Shown here: positions 12,301 to 19,643 of the stretch, piece after piece | Position numbering within the stretch: the first letter of the stretch is position 1 | Layout of the letters: each line of letters begins with the position of its first letter | DNA from: Bradyrhizobium rifense | GTDB lineage: Bacteria > Pseudomonadota > Alphaproteobacteria > Rhizobiales > Xanthobacteraceae | Assembly: GCF_008123425.1 (NCBI RefSeq) | Contig: NZ_VSSS01000056.1 | Coordinates: forward strand, 31,647 to 65,923 | DNA length: 34,277 bases | Direction of reading: 5' to 3' | Program-made: the position numbers and the translations under genes | Notes under the pieces: generated by a model | The model's database searches: none | Seen by the model: the letters and a program-made list of their open reading frames with translations, nothing else | Told to the model about the DNA's origin: nothing

Positions 12301-12727
12301 ATTCGAAACGATGCGGCAGCGTCAGGACCAGGAACTGACCTTCCGAAAACTCCAGCAGATCGGCGAAGCTGAGATGGCATTCACCCTTCTCGATCCGCGT
12401 GATGTCGTCGCCGCGTTTGCCCCGGGTCAAAAGCTGGCACAGCCGGCCATAGGCGGCGCGATCGCGCGGATAGACAAAAATGTCGGGCGTGCCGTCGATG
12501 AAGACGATGCGCGTACCGATCAGCAGCTTTGGCTTGTGCAGCACCTTGTCATTGTCGAGCTCCTTCCAGGCGCGCACCACGCCGGCCAGCGTGTTGTGAT
12601 CGGCAATGCCGATCACGGGGATACCGAGCTTGCTGGCCTGATGCACATAGGCGCGCGGATCCGAGCCGCCGCGCAGGAAGGAGAAATTGGTGGTGATGCC
12701 GATCTCGGCATAAGCGGGCGTAATCAT
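9350..12727 (-). CDS. dnaE2: Error-prone DNA polymerase III alpha subunit DnaE2 (ImuC)
   Basis: The 1125-residue C-family polymerase performs mutagenic translesion synthesis after DNA damage, together with ImuA and ImuB. An N-terminal PHP domain begins 'YAEIGITTNFSFLRGGSDP'. The palm carries the catalytic 'PDIDVDF' at residues 386-392. Helix-hairpin-helix and OB-fold regions follow, and the protein ends 'RHPRNVRILPPSRDFH', a typical DnaE2 C-terminus. It is slightly shorter than replicative DnaE, as usual for DnaE2. The start at 12727 is chosen because its ATG overlaps the imuB stop (ATGA, 12727-12724), indicating translational coupling, and because the PHP domain starts right there. It is the last gene of the imuA-imuB-dnaE2 operon, probably under LexA control through the box at 15056-15070. 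Confidence 0.96.
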   Translation of the reverse strand: MITPAYAEIGITTNFSFLRGGSDPRAYVHQASKLGIPVIGIADHNTLAGVVRAWKELDNDKVLHKPKLLIGTRIVFIDGTPDIFVYPRDRAAYGRLCQLLTRGKRGDDITRIEKGECHLSFADLLEFSEGQFLVLTLPHRFEFEQALEILAKLKASRAEGVWLAASLIYRGDDRRRLSRLDDLAAKAGVPLLATNEVLYHDPGRRPLQDVLTCIREKTTIEAVGRKLEANAERFLKTPREMARLFHDFPEAVAETMRFSDKIDFSLDQLKYQYPDEPVPPGKTAQGHLEDLTWAGVDTYFGGNIDDKLRATLKKELALIAELKYAHYFLTVHDIVHYARSQDILCQGRGSAANSAVCYVLGITSVDPTKVDLLFERFISKERLEPPDIDVDFEHSRREEVMQYVYRRYGRHRAAIIATIIHYRPRSAIRDVGKALGLTEDVTAALADTVWGSWGKGLNDMQVRQAGLDPQNPMINLAVELATELIEFPRHLSQHVGGYVLTQDRLDTYVPIGNAAMDDRTFIEWDKDDVDALNMMKVDVLALGMLTCIRKCFDLIADHKGERYELADIKGEDDDEVYQMLQRGESLGVFQVESRAQMNMLPRLKPRTFYDLVIEVAIVRPGPIQGDMVHPYLRRRNGLEKVSYPSPSSDHGDKDELYNVLHKTLGVPLFQEQAMRIAIEAAKFTSEEANGLRRSMATFRNVGTIGQYEEKLIGNMVARGYDANFARSCFDQIKGFGSYGFPESHAASFAQLVYISSWLKYHHPDAFCCGLLNSQPMGFYAPAQIVGDARKNGVEVREIDVSYSFAQNTLENTDDRYCAVRLGFRQIDGFHWLDPDEEFLKSEQAKRQGKEYVSPKDWADLVIDARNCGPFTSLEDFARDTGLPKRALILLADADAFRSLGLDRREALWQVRRLPDDVALPLFEAATAREQPDEQAKPLPVMPRPEQVVADYQTIRLSLKGHPMEFLREMFSRERIVACKEISHENERRRVRCAGVVLVRQRPGSASGVVFMTLEDETGIANVVVWPKVMEQYRKEVMGARLIEVQGYIQSSPEKVTHLIAQRMIDRSHDLVGLANDALSRKPPVPAGADLIEPLNDDRRDHADMPAQKIRHPRNVRILPPSRDFH

Positions 12728-14304
12728 GCGAAGAGACCGTGCACGTACCAGTGGGGCGGAGCGGGCTTGCCGTCGCCGTCGAACACCTCCCCCTCGTAAA
12801 GACCATCGCGAAAAATCCAGAAGCGCAGGCCCTCGGCATCCTCGATTCGGAAATAATCCCGCGTCAGCTGCTTGCCGTCCTGCCGCCACCATTCCATCGC
12901 GATGCGCTCGGGTCCTTCCACCCGCACCACCGCATGTTTGGCGCGCCGCCAGGTGAATTGATGCGGCGGCCCATCAGGCACGGTTGCGAACGGAACTGTG
13001 ACCGGCTCCGGCTTGTCGAACAGCCGCAGAGGACGCAGTGGCGGCTCGCTCTCGGCGCGCACCGGCCATTCGGCCTGCATGGCGGCGGCGAGATGATGCT
13101 GCGCGGGCGCGGCCAGCACCGCGTGCTCCGGAATATGCGTGTCCTGCGGCAGATGCACGACGACGCGCTTTCCGCCGATGCGTGCGGCGATGCGGTCGAT
13201 CAGCGCGGCGAGCTCGTCATTGTCATGGACATGAGCGTCGAGATCGCGCTGCTCCTGCACCATGATCTCGGTGCGGCTCGCCGACAGGCGCACCATGTCG
13301 AAGCCGAAGCCGGGATCGAGAGGATCGGCAAGCGCATCGAGACGCTCGCGAAACAGCCGGTCGATCACAACGCTTCGCGTCACGGGACGTCCGGTCTCGA
13401 CCATGATCGCGCGCACCACGCCGTCGGTACGGAAGAACGCGGCTTCCAGGCGTCGCGCGCCCTTGCCCTGCTTCTCCATGGAGGCGATCAGCGTCTCGGC
13501 CAGCCGCGACAGCGTCATCGCAATCATGGTGTCGGTCGCGATTGGCTCGGCAAAGCGCTTTTCCACGATGTAATCGGGCAGCGGTTTTCGCGGGCTGATC
13601 GGCGCATCGCCCTGCCCCAGCGCATGCGCGAGCAGCGTGGAGAACCGTGCGCCGAACCGCGCCGTGATTTCGCTCGGGTTGCGCGAGGCGACCTCGCCGA
13701 TCGTCTTCAGCCCGGCCCGGCGCAGGCCGGTGGTGATCGTCTCGTCCGCACCAAGCGCGGACACCGGAAACCGGTCGATCGCCGCGGCCTCCCCACCATC
13801 GGCGACGATGCTGCCCGTAGCTTGCCGCGTCAGCGTGCGCGCGCAGACGGAGGTGCTGGCGATCGCGGCGCCGATCGCAAAACCCTGGCGCGCCAGCGCC
13901 CGAACCAGCGTCTGCAACAGCGCAGCCTCGCCGCCGAACAGATGCGCACAGCCGCTGATGTCGAGGAACAGCCCGTGCGGCGGATCGAGCGCCACCAGCG
14001 GTGTGAAGCGGTCACACCAATCGGCGATGTCGCTCAGCGTCTTCGCATCGGCCACGACATCGGCGTCGAACACTTTCAAGTCCGGACACATCGCTCGCGC
14101 ATTCGCCAGCGGCTGGCCGATGTACAGACCGAGCCGCTCGGCGGCTTCGTCCAGCGCATGGATCACCAGCGCATTGTTGTCCTTGATGACGACGATGCTG
14201 GGCTCACCCAACGCGCCGTTGAAGAACCGCTGGATCCGATCGATGGGCAGGCGCGGCAGCCACAGGCTGAGGATACGCCGACGGTTCAGAGAACTGGCAC
14301 TCAT
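12724..14304 (-). CDS. imuB: ImuB, Y-family polymerase-like mutasome protein (catalytically inactive)
   Basis: The 526-residue Y-family polymerase homologue acts as the mutasome hub and links DnaE2 to the sliding clamp. The N-terminus 'RILSLWLPRLPIDRIQR' replaces the 'MDAFFA' motif of active Y-family polymerases. 'DPPHGLFLDISGCAHLFGG' replaces the acidic DE motif, so the metal-binding carboxylates appear to be missing, as is known for ImuB. 'RPLRLFDKPEP' near residue 440 resembles a clamp-binding motif. The ATG at 14304 is chosen because GGAAG lies just upstream and the protein then begins at the conserved region. The gene overlaps imuA by 101 bases and dnaE2 by 4, a tightly coupled operon. 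Confidence 0.93.
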   Translation of the reverse strand: MSASSLNRRRILSLWLPRLPIDRIQRFFNGALGEPSIVVIKDNNALVIHALDEAAERLGLYIGQPLANARAMCPDLKVFDADVVADAKTLSDIADWCDRFTPLVALDPPHGLFLDISGCAHLFGGEAALLQTLVRALARQGFAIGAAIASTSVCARTLTRQATGSIVADGGEAAAIDRFPVSALGADETITTGLRRAGLKTIGEVASRNPSEITARFGARFSTLLAHALGQGDAPISPRKPLPDYIVEKRFAEPIATDTMIAMTLSRLAETLIASMEKQGKGARRLEAAFFRTDGVVRAIMVETGRPVTRSVVIDRLFRERLDALADPLDPGFGFDMVRLSASRTEIMVQEQRDLDAHVHDNDELAALIDRIAARIGGKRVVVHLPQDTHIPEHAVLAAPAQHHLAAAMQAEWPVRAESEPPLRPLRLFDKPEPVTVPFATVPDGPPHQFTWRRAKHAVVRVEGPERIAMEWWRQDGKQLTRDYFRIEDAEGLRFWIFRDGLYEGEVFDGDGKPAPPHWYVHGLFA

Positions 14305-14989
14305 CACACTTCCATTCCATGATCCACCGGCCACACGGGCCATGACGGTTACGCAACAGCTCGACATCGAAACGCGGCGCGCCCCAGGCACTCCACATCG
14401 GCCCCGGTGGTGAGTGCGCGGCGCGCAGCATCCATCGTGTCTCTGCGGTCGAAGGCAGCGGCTGCGCCGCCATCCGCAACAGGAGGCCGGTGGCGCCGGA
14501 CGATTGCGCGGCCAGCGTCAGCTTGCGGCTCGCCACGAGATCGAACTGCCTCGTCTCACCCCAGAGCTCGAGCACGACGGCGCCGAGCGCATCGCAGGCG
14601 AGCGCATCGGCCGAGGTGCGCAGCGCGCTCTCCACGTCAGCGGCGCGCACCATCACCACGCGGCGCGGATCGAGGCCGAGCTCGGCGAGCCCGCTCATCG
14701 ACAACGCGCCGGTTTCAAGTTCCGAAAAATCCTGCCGCACCCACAGGAGCGGCCGGCGCATCGTGACGCGGCCCGCAAGCCCGGTGACAAAGCCAGTCGC
14801 GGCCGCGCCCTGACGCCCCTCGCAAAACACCTCGTGGATCGCCGCGCGTGCGAGCCCGCCTTTCAAGGCGTGGTCCACCTCGCGGTGGCCGAGCGCGACG
14901 CGGTCGTGATGGTGCACGACCTCCGCCGTCTCGATCCGTTCGATCTGGCTGCGCAAGGTCGCAAGCGCGCTGATACGTGCGCCGCTCAT
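14204..14989 (-). CDS. imuA: ImuA, RecA-like mutasome accessory protein
   Basis: The 261-residue protein is related to the RecA/SulA-like ImuA family, needed with ImuB and DnaE2 for damage-induced mutagenesis. It begins 'ISALATLRSQIERIE', the family's N-terminal helix, and contains 'GAAATGFVTGLAGRV' in the place of a P-loop. 'LLWVRQDFSELETG' and 'LGAVVLELWGE' follow, and the C-terminus ends in 'CGRWIMEWKCDEC', where Trp and Cys are typical of alphaproteobacterial members. The ATG at 14989 is preferred, with GAAGGAG about eight bases upstream; an earlier in-frame start at 15028 is less likely. It is the first gene of the operon and starts 67 bases from the LexA box. Confidence 0.9.
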   Translation of the reverse strand: MSGARISALATLRSQIERIETAEVVHHHDRVALGHREVDHALKGGLARAAIHEVFCEGRQGAAATGFVTGLAGRVTMRRPLLWVRQDFSELETGALSMSGLAELGLDPRRVVMVRAADVESALRTSADALACDALGAVVLELWGETRQFDLVASRKLTLAAQSSGATGLLLRMAAQPLPSTAETRWMLRAAHSPPGPMWSAWGAPRFDVELLRNRHGPCGRWIMEWKCDECQFSEPSAYPQPVAAAPAHRSDPAVLQRRVG

Positions 14990-15055
14990 GCTCGCCGCTC
15001 CTTCAGAGGTGATTGCCGAGGTTTTCAAAAATAAGAACCTGCGGCTGGCTCATTT

Positions 15056-15070
15056 GTTCATGATATGTTC
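15056..15070. promoter_or_regulatory. LexA (SOS) operator, GTTC-N7-GTTC
   Basis: GTTC at 15056-15059 and GTTC at 15067-15070 are separated by exactly seven bases (ATGATAT). This is the direct-repeat operator known for alphaproteobacterial LexA; on the minus strand it reads GAAC-N7-GAAC. It lies 67 bases from the imuA start and 83 bases from the radical-SAM gene start. It is immediately followed on plus by AT-rich TAATATAAAG, a possible -10 region. A repressor bound here would cover promoters in both directions. I found only one such box in the intergenic region. Confidence 0.88.
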
Positions 15071-15152
15071 TAATATAAAGCTAACGGCGGCCGGGGAGTC
15101 AATCGAATTGGTGCTCATCCGGATTCATGAACTGAATCAAAGGGATTCCTGG

Positions 15153-16388
15153 ATGGACGTGCAACGCAAGCTGGAGATCCTGGCGGATGCCGCCAAGTAC
15201 GACGCCTCCTGTGCCTCCAGCGGCACCGAAAAGCGGGATTCCAGCGACGGCAAGGGCATGGGCTCGACCGCGCCCGGCATGGGCATCTGCCATTCCTACG
15301 CGCCGGACGGACGCTGCATCTCGCTGCTCAAGGTGCTGCTCACCAACGCCTGCAATTACGACTGCCTCTATTGCGTCAACCGCGCCTCCTCCAACGTGCC
15401 GCGCGCCCGCTTCACCATCGACGAGGTGGTCAAGCTGACGCTGGACTTCTACCGGCGCAATTACATCGAAGGTCTATTTCTCTCCTCCGGCATCATCCGC
15501 AGCCCCGACTACACGATGGAGCAAGTGGTCAGCGTCGCGCGAAAACTGCGCGAGGAGCATCACTTCCGCGGCTACATCCATCTCAAGACCATTCCGGAGG
15601 CCGACGACGCGCTAATCGCGGAGGCCGGCAAATATGCCGATCGTCTTTCCATCAACATCGAGATGCCTGAGGAGACCAGCCTGCAGCAATTCGCGCCCGA
15701 GAAGGACGTACGCGCAATCCGCCGCACCATGGACCGGCTGCGGCTGAAGCTGGACGAAGCCGAGGACAATCACAGCACAAAGACGAAAGCAAAGCCGCAG
15801 CGTTTCGCGCCGGCCGGCCAAAGCACACAGATGATCGTCGGCGCAGATGGCGCGAACGACCACACCATCCTCCACACCAGCGCCAATCTCTACGGCTCCT
15901 ACCGGCTGCGGCGCGTCTATTACTCCGCCTTCAGCCCGATCCCCGATGCCAGCCGCGCGTTGCCTCTGGTACAGCCGCCCTTGCTGCGCGAGCACCGGCT
16001 CTACCAGGCCGACTGGCTGATGCGCTTCTACGGTTTCGATGTCGGCGAGATCGTCGACGACAGCGCCATGCTGCCACTCGACATCGATCCAAAGCTCGCC
16101 TGGGCGCTGCGCCATCGCGACCGCTTTCCGCTCGACGTCAACCGCGCCAGCCGCGAGGAGCTGTTGCGCGTGCCGGGCTTCGGCACCAAGGCGGTCGAGC
16201 GCATCATCGCCACGCGGCGCACCACCACGATCCGTCTCTCCGATCTCGTGCGGCTGCATGTGCCCCGCAACAAGGCGATGCCGTTCATCGTGCTCAGCGA
16301 TCACCGGCCCATGCCGCATCGCCTCGACGAGGCGCGGCTGATCGAACGGTTCAAGCCGAAAGCAACACAACTGGGGTTTGGATTCTGA
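15153..16388 (+). CDS. Putative DNA modification/repair radical SAM protein
   Basis: The 411-residue radical SAM enzyme belongs to the family that is regularly encoded next to UdgX-type uracil-DNA glycosylases. The cluster motif CxxxCxxC is at Cys67, Cys71 and Cys74 ('TNACNYDCLYCVNRASS'). A TIM-barrel region follows ('GLFLSSGIIRSPDYTMEQ'). Near residues 327-360 a helix-hairpin-helix segment ('NRASREELLRVPGFGTKAVE') suggests DNA binding. The extra Cys in 'GMGICHSYAPDGRC' before the cluster motif is typical of this group. The substrate and reaction are not established. The ATG at 15153 is chosen because of the AAAGGGA upstream and because upstream in-frame sequence runs through the LexA box. 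The stop overlaps the next start by one base (TGATG). Confidence 0.88.
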   Translation: MDVQRKLEILADAAKYDASCASSGTEKRDSSDGKGMGSTAPGMGICHSYAPDGRCISLLKVLLTNACNYDCLYCVNRASSNVPRARFTIDEVVKLTLDFYRRNYIEGLFLSSGIIRSPDYTMEQVVSVARKLREEHHFRGYIHLKTIPEADDALIAEAGKYADRLSINIEMPEETSLQQFAPEKDVRAIRRTMDRLRLKLDEAEDNHSTKTKAKPQRFAPAGQSTQMIVGADGANDHTILHTSANLYGSYRLRRVYYSAFSPIPDASRALPLVQPPLLREHRLYQADWLMRFYGFDVGEIVDDSAMLPLDIDPKLAWALRHRDRFPLDVNRASREELLRVPGFGTKAVERIIATRRTTTIRLSDLVRLHVPRNKAMPFIVLSDHRPMPHRLDEARLIERFKPKATQLGFGF

Positions 16389-17830
16389 TGCAGTACATCA
16401 TCCTCGACACCGAAACCGATTTCGACGGTTGGCGCAAAGTCGCCCGCACGCTCGTGCTTCATCATGTGAAGCCCACCGATGTCACCTGGGCCGTGCAAGG
16501 CGGCGAAGCCGAGTTGTTCGCACCGCCTGCGCCGTCTCCGATCCTCGAGGTGAACGACGGCACCTTCAACGTGTCGGCAAAATTCGTCGACCTCGCCCAG
16601 GCCGCCATCCTGCATCGCGACTCCCAGCGCTTTGCGATCCTCTATCGCCTGCTGTTTCGGCTGAAGGACAATCACGATCTCGTCGAGGTCGCGACCGATC
16701 CTGACGTCGCGCAAGTCACGGCGATGGCAAGAGCGGTCCATCGCGACGAGCACAAGATGCACGCCTTCGTGCGCTTCCGCGAGATCGGTCGCGAGCGTGC
16801 CGCGCATTACGTCGCCTGGTTCGAGCCGGAGCATCACATCGTCGAGCTCGCCGCGCCATTCTTCGCCAAGCGCTTTGCCGACATGCCCTGGTCGATCCTG
16901 ACGCCCGATCTCTGCGCGCATTGGGATGGCCACGCGCTCACATTCACGCCGGGCGTGAGCAAGAACGAGGCGCCGGGCGAAGACCGGCTGGAGGAAACCT
17001 GGCGGCGCTACTACGCCAGCATCTTCAATCCGGCGCGGTTGAAGGTGAAGGCGATGCAGACGGAGATGCCGAAGAAATACTGGAGGAACCTGCCCGAGAC
17101 CTCGATCATTAAGCCCCTGATCGAGGACGCCGAACGCATGACCGGCGCCATGATCGCCAATGCCGCAACCGATCCGCACAAGCCTCAGAGGCGGCCGGAG
17201 GCTCCGATGACACGCAAGACTGCCGCCAACGATCTCGACGCGCTTCGCGAGGAGGCCGCGCATTGCCGCGCCTGCCCGCTCTACAAGGACGCGACGCAGA
17301 CCGTGTTCGGCGAAGGCCCGAAGGACGCCACCATCATGCTGGTCGGCGAGCAGCCCGGCGACAAGGAAGACCTCGCCGGCCATCCCTTCGTCGGCCCGGC
17401 CGGACAGATGCTCGACCGTGCACTCGCGGAAGCCGGCGTCGATCGCAAGAAGGTCTATGTCACCAACGCCGTGAAGCACTTCAAATTTCTGCCTCGCGGA
17501 AAAATCCGCCTGCACCAGAAACCGGCAACGCCGGAGATCAAAGCCTGCCGGCAATGGTATGAGCGGGAAGTTTCGGCAATCCAGCCCGAGCTCATCGTGG
17601 CGATGGGCGCCACCGCCGCGCAAAGCGTGTTCGGCAAGATCACGCCTGTCGGCAAGGCCCGCGGCCGGCTCATAGACCTCCCCGACGGACGCAAGGCTCT
17701 GGTGACGGTGCATCCGTCCTATCTGCTTCGGCTGCCCGATCCGGAAGCCAAGGTGCTGGAATATCAGCGCTTTGTTGAAGACCTGAAGATCGCCGCCGGT
17801 ATGCAGAAGAAATCCGCCCACGCCGCCTGA
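16388..17830 (+). CDS. DUF4130 - UdgX fusion, uracil-DNA glycosylase/cross-linking protein
   Basis: The 480-residue protein has two parts. Residues about 1-260 form a DUF4130 domain, with the signature 'MPKKYWRNLPE'. Residues about 275-475 form a UdgX-type family 4-like uracil-DNA glycosylase. The active-site motif 'GEQPGDKEDLAGHPFVGPAG' is present, and 'GKIRLHQKP' carries His376, the position that forms a covalent bond with the abasic sugar in characterised UdgX. 'VHPSYLLR' is the C-terminal motif. Iron-sulfur candidates are Cys293 and Cys296 (CRACPLY) and the Cys of 'KACRQWY'; I could not place a fourth ligand. It is translationally coupled to the radical SAM gene and probably LexA-regulated with it. 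A role in trapping or repairing uracil-containing DNA is inferred from the family. Confidence 0.9.
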   Translation: MQYIILDTETDFDGWRKVARTLVLHHVKPTDVTWAVQGGEAELFAPPAPSPILEVNDGTFNVSAKFVDLAQAAILHRDSQRFAILYRLLFRLKDNHDLVEVATDPDVAQVTAMARAVHRDEHKMHAFVRFREIGRERAAHYVAWFEPEHHIVELAAPFFAKRFADMPWSILTPDLCAHWDGHALTFTPGVSKNEAPGEDRLEETWRRYYASIFNPARLKVKAMQTEMPKKYWRNLPETSIIKPLIEDAERMTGAMIANAATDPHKPQRRPEAPMTRKTAANDLDALREEAAHCRACPLYKDATQTVFGEGPKDATIMLVGEQPGDKEDLAGHPFVGPAGQMLDRALAEAGVDRKKVYVTNAVKHFKFLPRGKIRLHQKPATPEIKACRQWYEREVSAIQPELIVAMGATAAQSVFGKITPVGKARGRLIDLPDGRKALVTVHPSYLLRLPDPEAKVLEYQRFVEDLKIAAGMQKKSAHAA

Positions 17831-17945
17831 CGCCCTCCGCAGCAGGCGGTGGAAAAGTTCCGCCTTATCAATAGTTTTTCAACCATTTCAACTGGCTGTC
17901 ACACGCCGCGCGCAAAATCGGAGGCATTGGGACAGGAGAATTCCG

Positions 17946-19568
17946 ATGAGTGACGTTGCTTTACCCGGCTCCATCGAGCCGGCCTTGCGTAAGGGGCCAG
18001 ACCTTGAAGGCGGATTCCATCCGCTGACCGGCATCATTTATATGGGAGTCATCGCTGCGGCGCTGCTCTTCGTTGCCTACAGCATCTGGGTCGACGTCGA
18101 TGCGACCGGCACGCAGGTCAAGAGCATCGCCCCCTTCCTCATGCTCTTCGTCGCGCTTTTGATCGCGCTCGGCTTCGAGTTCGTGAACGGCTTCCACGAC
18201 ACCGCCAACGCGGTCGCGACCGTCATCTACACGCGCTCCCTGCCCGCCAACATCGCCGTGGTGTGGTCCGGCATGTTCAACCTGTTCGGCGTGCTGCTGT
18301 CCTCGGGCGCAGTCGCGTTCGGCATCGTCTCGCTGCTGCCGGTCGAGCTGATCCTTCAGGTCGGCTCCAGCGCCGGCTTCGCCATGGTGTTTGCGCTTCT
18401 GATCGCCGCCATCATCTGGAACGTCGGCACCTGGTATTTCGGCCTGCCGGCCTCGAGCTCGCACACCCTGATCGGCTCGATCATGGGCGTCGGCATCATG
18501 AACGCAGTTCTGCATGGCCGCAGCGGCACCTCGGGCGTCGACTGGTCGCAGGCCACCAACATCGGCAAGGCGTTGCTGCTGTCACCGCTGTTCGGCTTCG
18601 CGCTCGCCGCGATCCTGCTGTACATCCTGCGCAGCGTGCTGCTGCGCGCCACGCCAGCTTTGTTCGGCGAGCCGAAGGGCGACCAGCCGCCGCCGTGGTG
18701 GATCCGTGGCATCCTGATCCTCACCTGTACGCTGGTGAGTTTCTTCCACGGCTCGAACGACGGCCAGAAAGGCATGGGCCTCATCATGCTGATCCTGATC
18801 GGCACCGTGCCGACGGCCTATGCGCTCAACCGCGCGCTGCCGGCGACCGAGATCGAACATTTCGTCACGAACTCGGACGCGGCCAGCAAGATCATCGAGG
18901 GCAAGGCGGCCGGTTACAACGTGCTCGGCAATCCGCGGCCCGCGGTGACCAGCTACGTCGCCACGCGCGAAGTCAACGGCGGCACGTTCCCGTCGCTTGC
19001 CGTGCTCGTGCGCGATATCGCCAAGCAGGTGACGACCTACGGCTCACTGGCGAAGGTTCCGGCGGACGTCGTCGGCAACACCCGCAACGACATGTACCTC
19101 GCCTCGGAAGCGCTCCGCTTCCTGATGAAGGACAAGGAAGCCGAGCTCAACGCCGCCGACGTCGCTGTGCTCAACGCGTATAAGGGCTCGCTCGACAGCG
19201 CCACGAAGTTCATCCCCGGCTGGGTGAAGATCGCGGTCGCCATCGCGCTTGGGCTGGGCACCATGGTCGGCTGGAAGCGCATCGTCGTGACGGTCGGCGA
19301 GAAGATCGGCAAAACGCACCTGACCTACGCACAGGGCGCCTGCGCCGAGATCACAGCGGCTGCCACCATCGCCGCCGCCGACATTTACGGCCTGCCGGTG
19401 TCGACCACCCACGTGCTGTCGTCAGGCATCGCGGGCACGATGGCCGCCAACGGTTCGGGTCTGCAATGGGCCACGATCCGCAACATCGCCATGGCCTGGG
19501 TGCTGACCCTTCCGGCCGCGATGATCATCTCGGGCTCGCTGTACTATTTCTTCTCTCACGTCTTCTAA
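17946..19568 (+). CDS. Inorganic phosphate transporter, PiT family
   Basis: The 540-residue inner-membrane permease has about ten hydrophobic helices. It carries the duplicated PiT signature: 'GFEFVNGFHDTANAVATVI' in the first half and 'SFFHGSNDGQKGMGL' in the centre, plus 'GLPASSSHTLIGSI' and 'GLPVSTTHVLSSGI', the paired helix motifs. A hydrophilic domain of about 130 residues (around 300-430) lies between helix groups, as in PitA-type proteins. It imports phosphate, probably as a metal-phosphate complex, with protons. The ATG at 17946 has AGGAGAA upstream. The upstream region 17831-17945 holds no convincing Pho box. A strong terminator follows the gene, so it appears monocistronic. The symbol pitA would be reasonable but is not proven. 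Confidence 0.93.
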   Translation: MSDVALPGSIEPALRKGPDLEGGFHPLTGIIYMGVIAAALLFVAYSIWVDVDATGTQVKSIAPFLMLFVALLIALGFEFVNGFHDTANAVATVIYTRSLPANIAVVWSGMFNLFGVLLSSGAVAFGIVSLLPVELILQVGSSAGFAMVFALLIAAIIWNVGTWYFGLPASSSHTLIGSIMGVGIMNAVLHGRSGTSGVDWSQATNIGKALLLSPLFGFALAAILLYILRSVLLRATPALFGEPKGDQPPPWWIRGILILTCTLVSFFHGSNDGQKGMGLIMLILIGTVPTAYALNRALPATEIEHFVTNSDAASKIIEGKAAGYNVLGNPRPAVTSYVATREVNGGTFPSLAVLVRDIAKQVTTYGSLAKVPADVVGNTRNDMYLASEALRFLMKDKEAELNAADVAVLNAYKGSLDSATKFIPGWVKIAVAIALGLGTMVGWKRIVVTVGEKIGKTHLTYAQGACAEITAAATIAAADIYGLPVSTTHVLSSGIAGTMAANGSGLQWATIRNIAMAWVLTLPAAMIISGSLYYFFSHVF

Positions 19569-19592
19569 GAGATCGCATCACACAAAGACAAT

Positions 19593-19620
19593 GGGCCCGT
19601 GCGATGCACGGGCCCTTTTT
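19593..19620 (+). terminator. Rho-independent terminator after the phosphate transporter gene
   Basis: A perfect 10-base-pair GC-rich stem (GGGCCCGTGC with GCACGGGCCC) has a three-base loop GAT and is followed by five T. It starts 25 bases after the transporter stop. The other strand lacks a T run after the hairpin, so it serves the plus strand only. Confidence 0.93.
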
Positions 19621-19643
19621 CATTTCTGCTTCGGCATCGAGGC

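Noticed and set aside
10841..12799. 652-codon open frame antisense to dnaE2
   Set aside because: Shadow of dnaE2 codon bias; no family motif, no ribosome-binding site of note.
12739..14322. 527-codon open frame antisense to imuB
   Set aside because: No recognisable domains; imuB is well supported.
15035..15059. Second LexA half-site GAAC at 15035
   Set aside because: It is in the opposite orientation and not seven bases from another half-site, so it does not form an operator.
17831..17945. Pho box upstream of the phosphate transporter gene
   Set aside because: Only a single GGCTGTCAC half-match is present; no second half at the required spacing.
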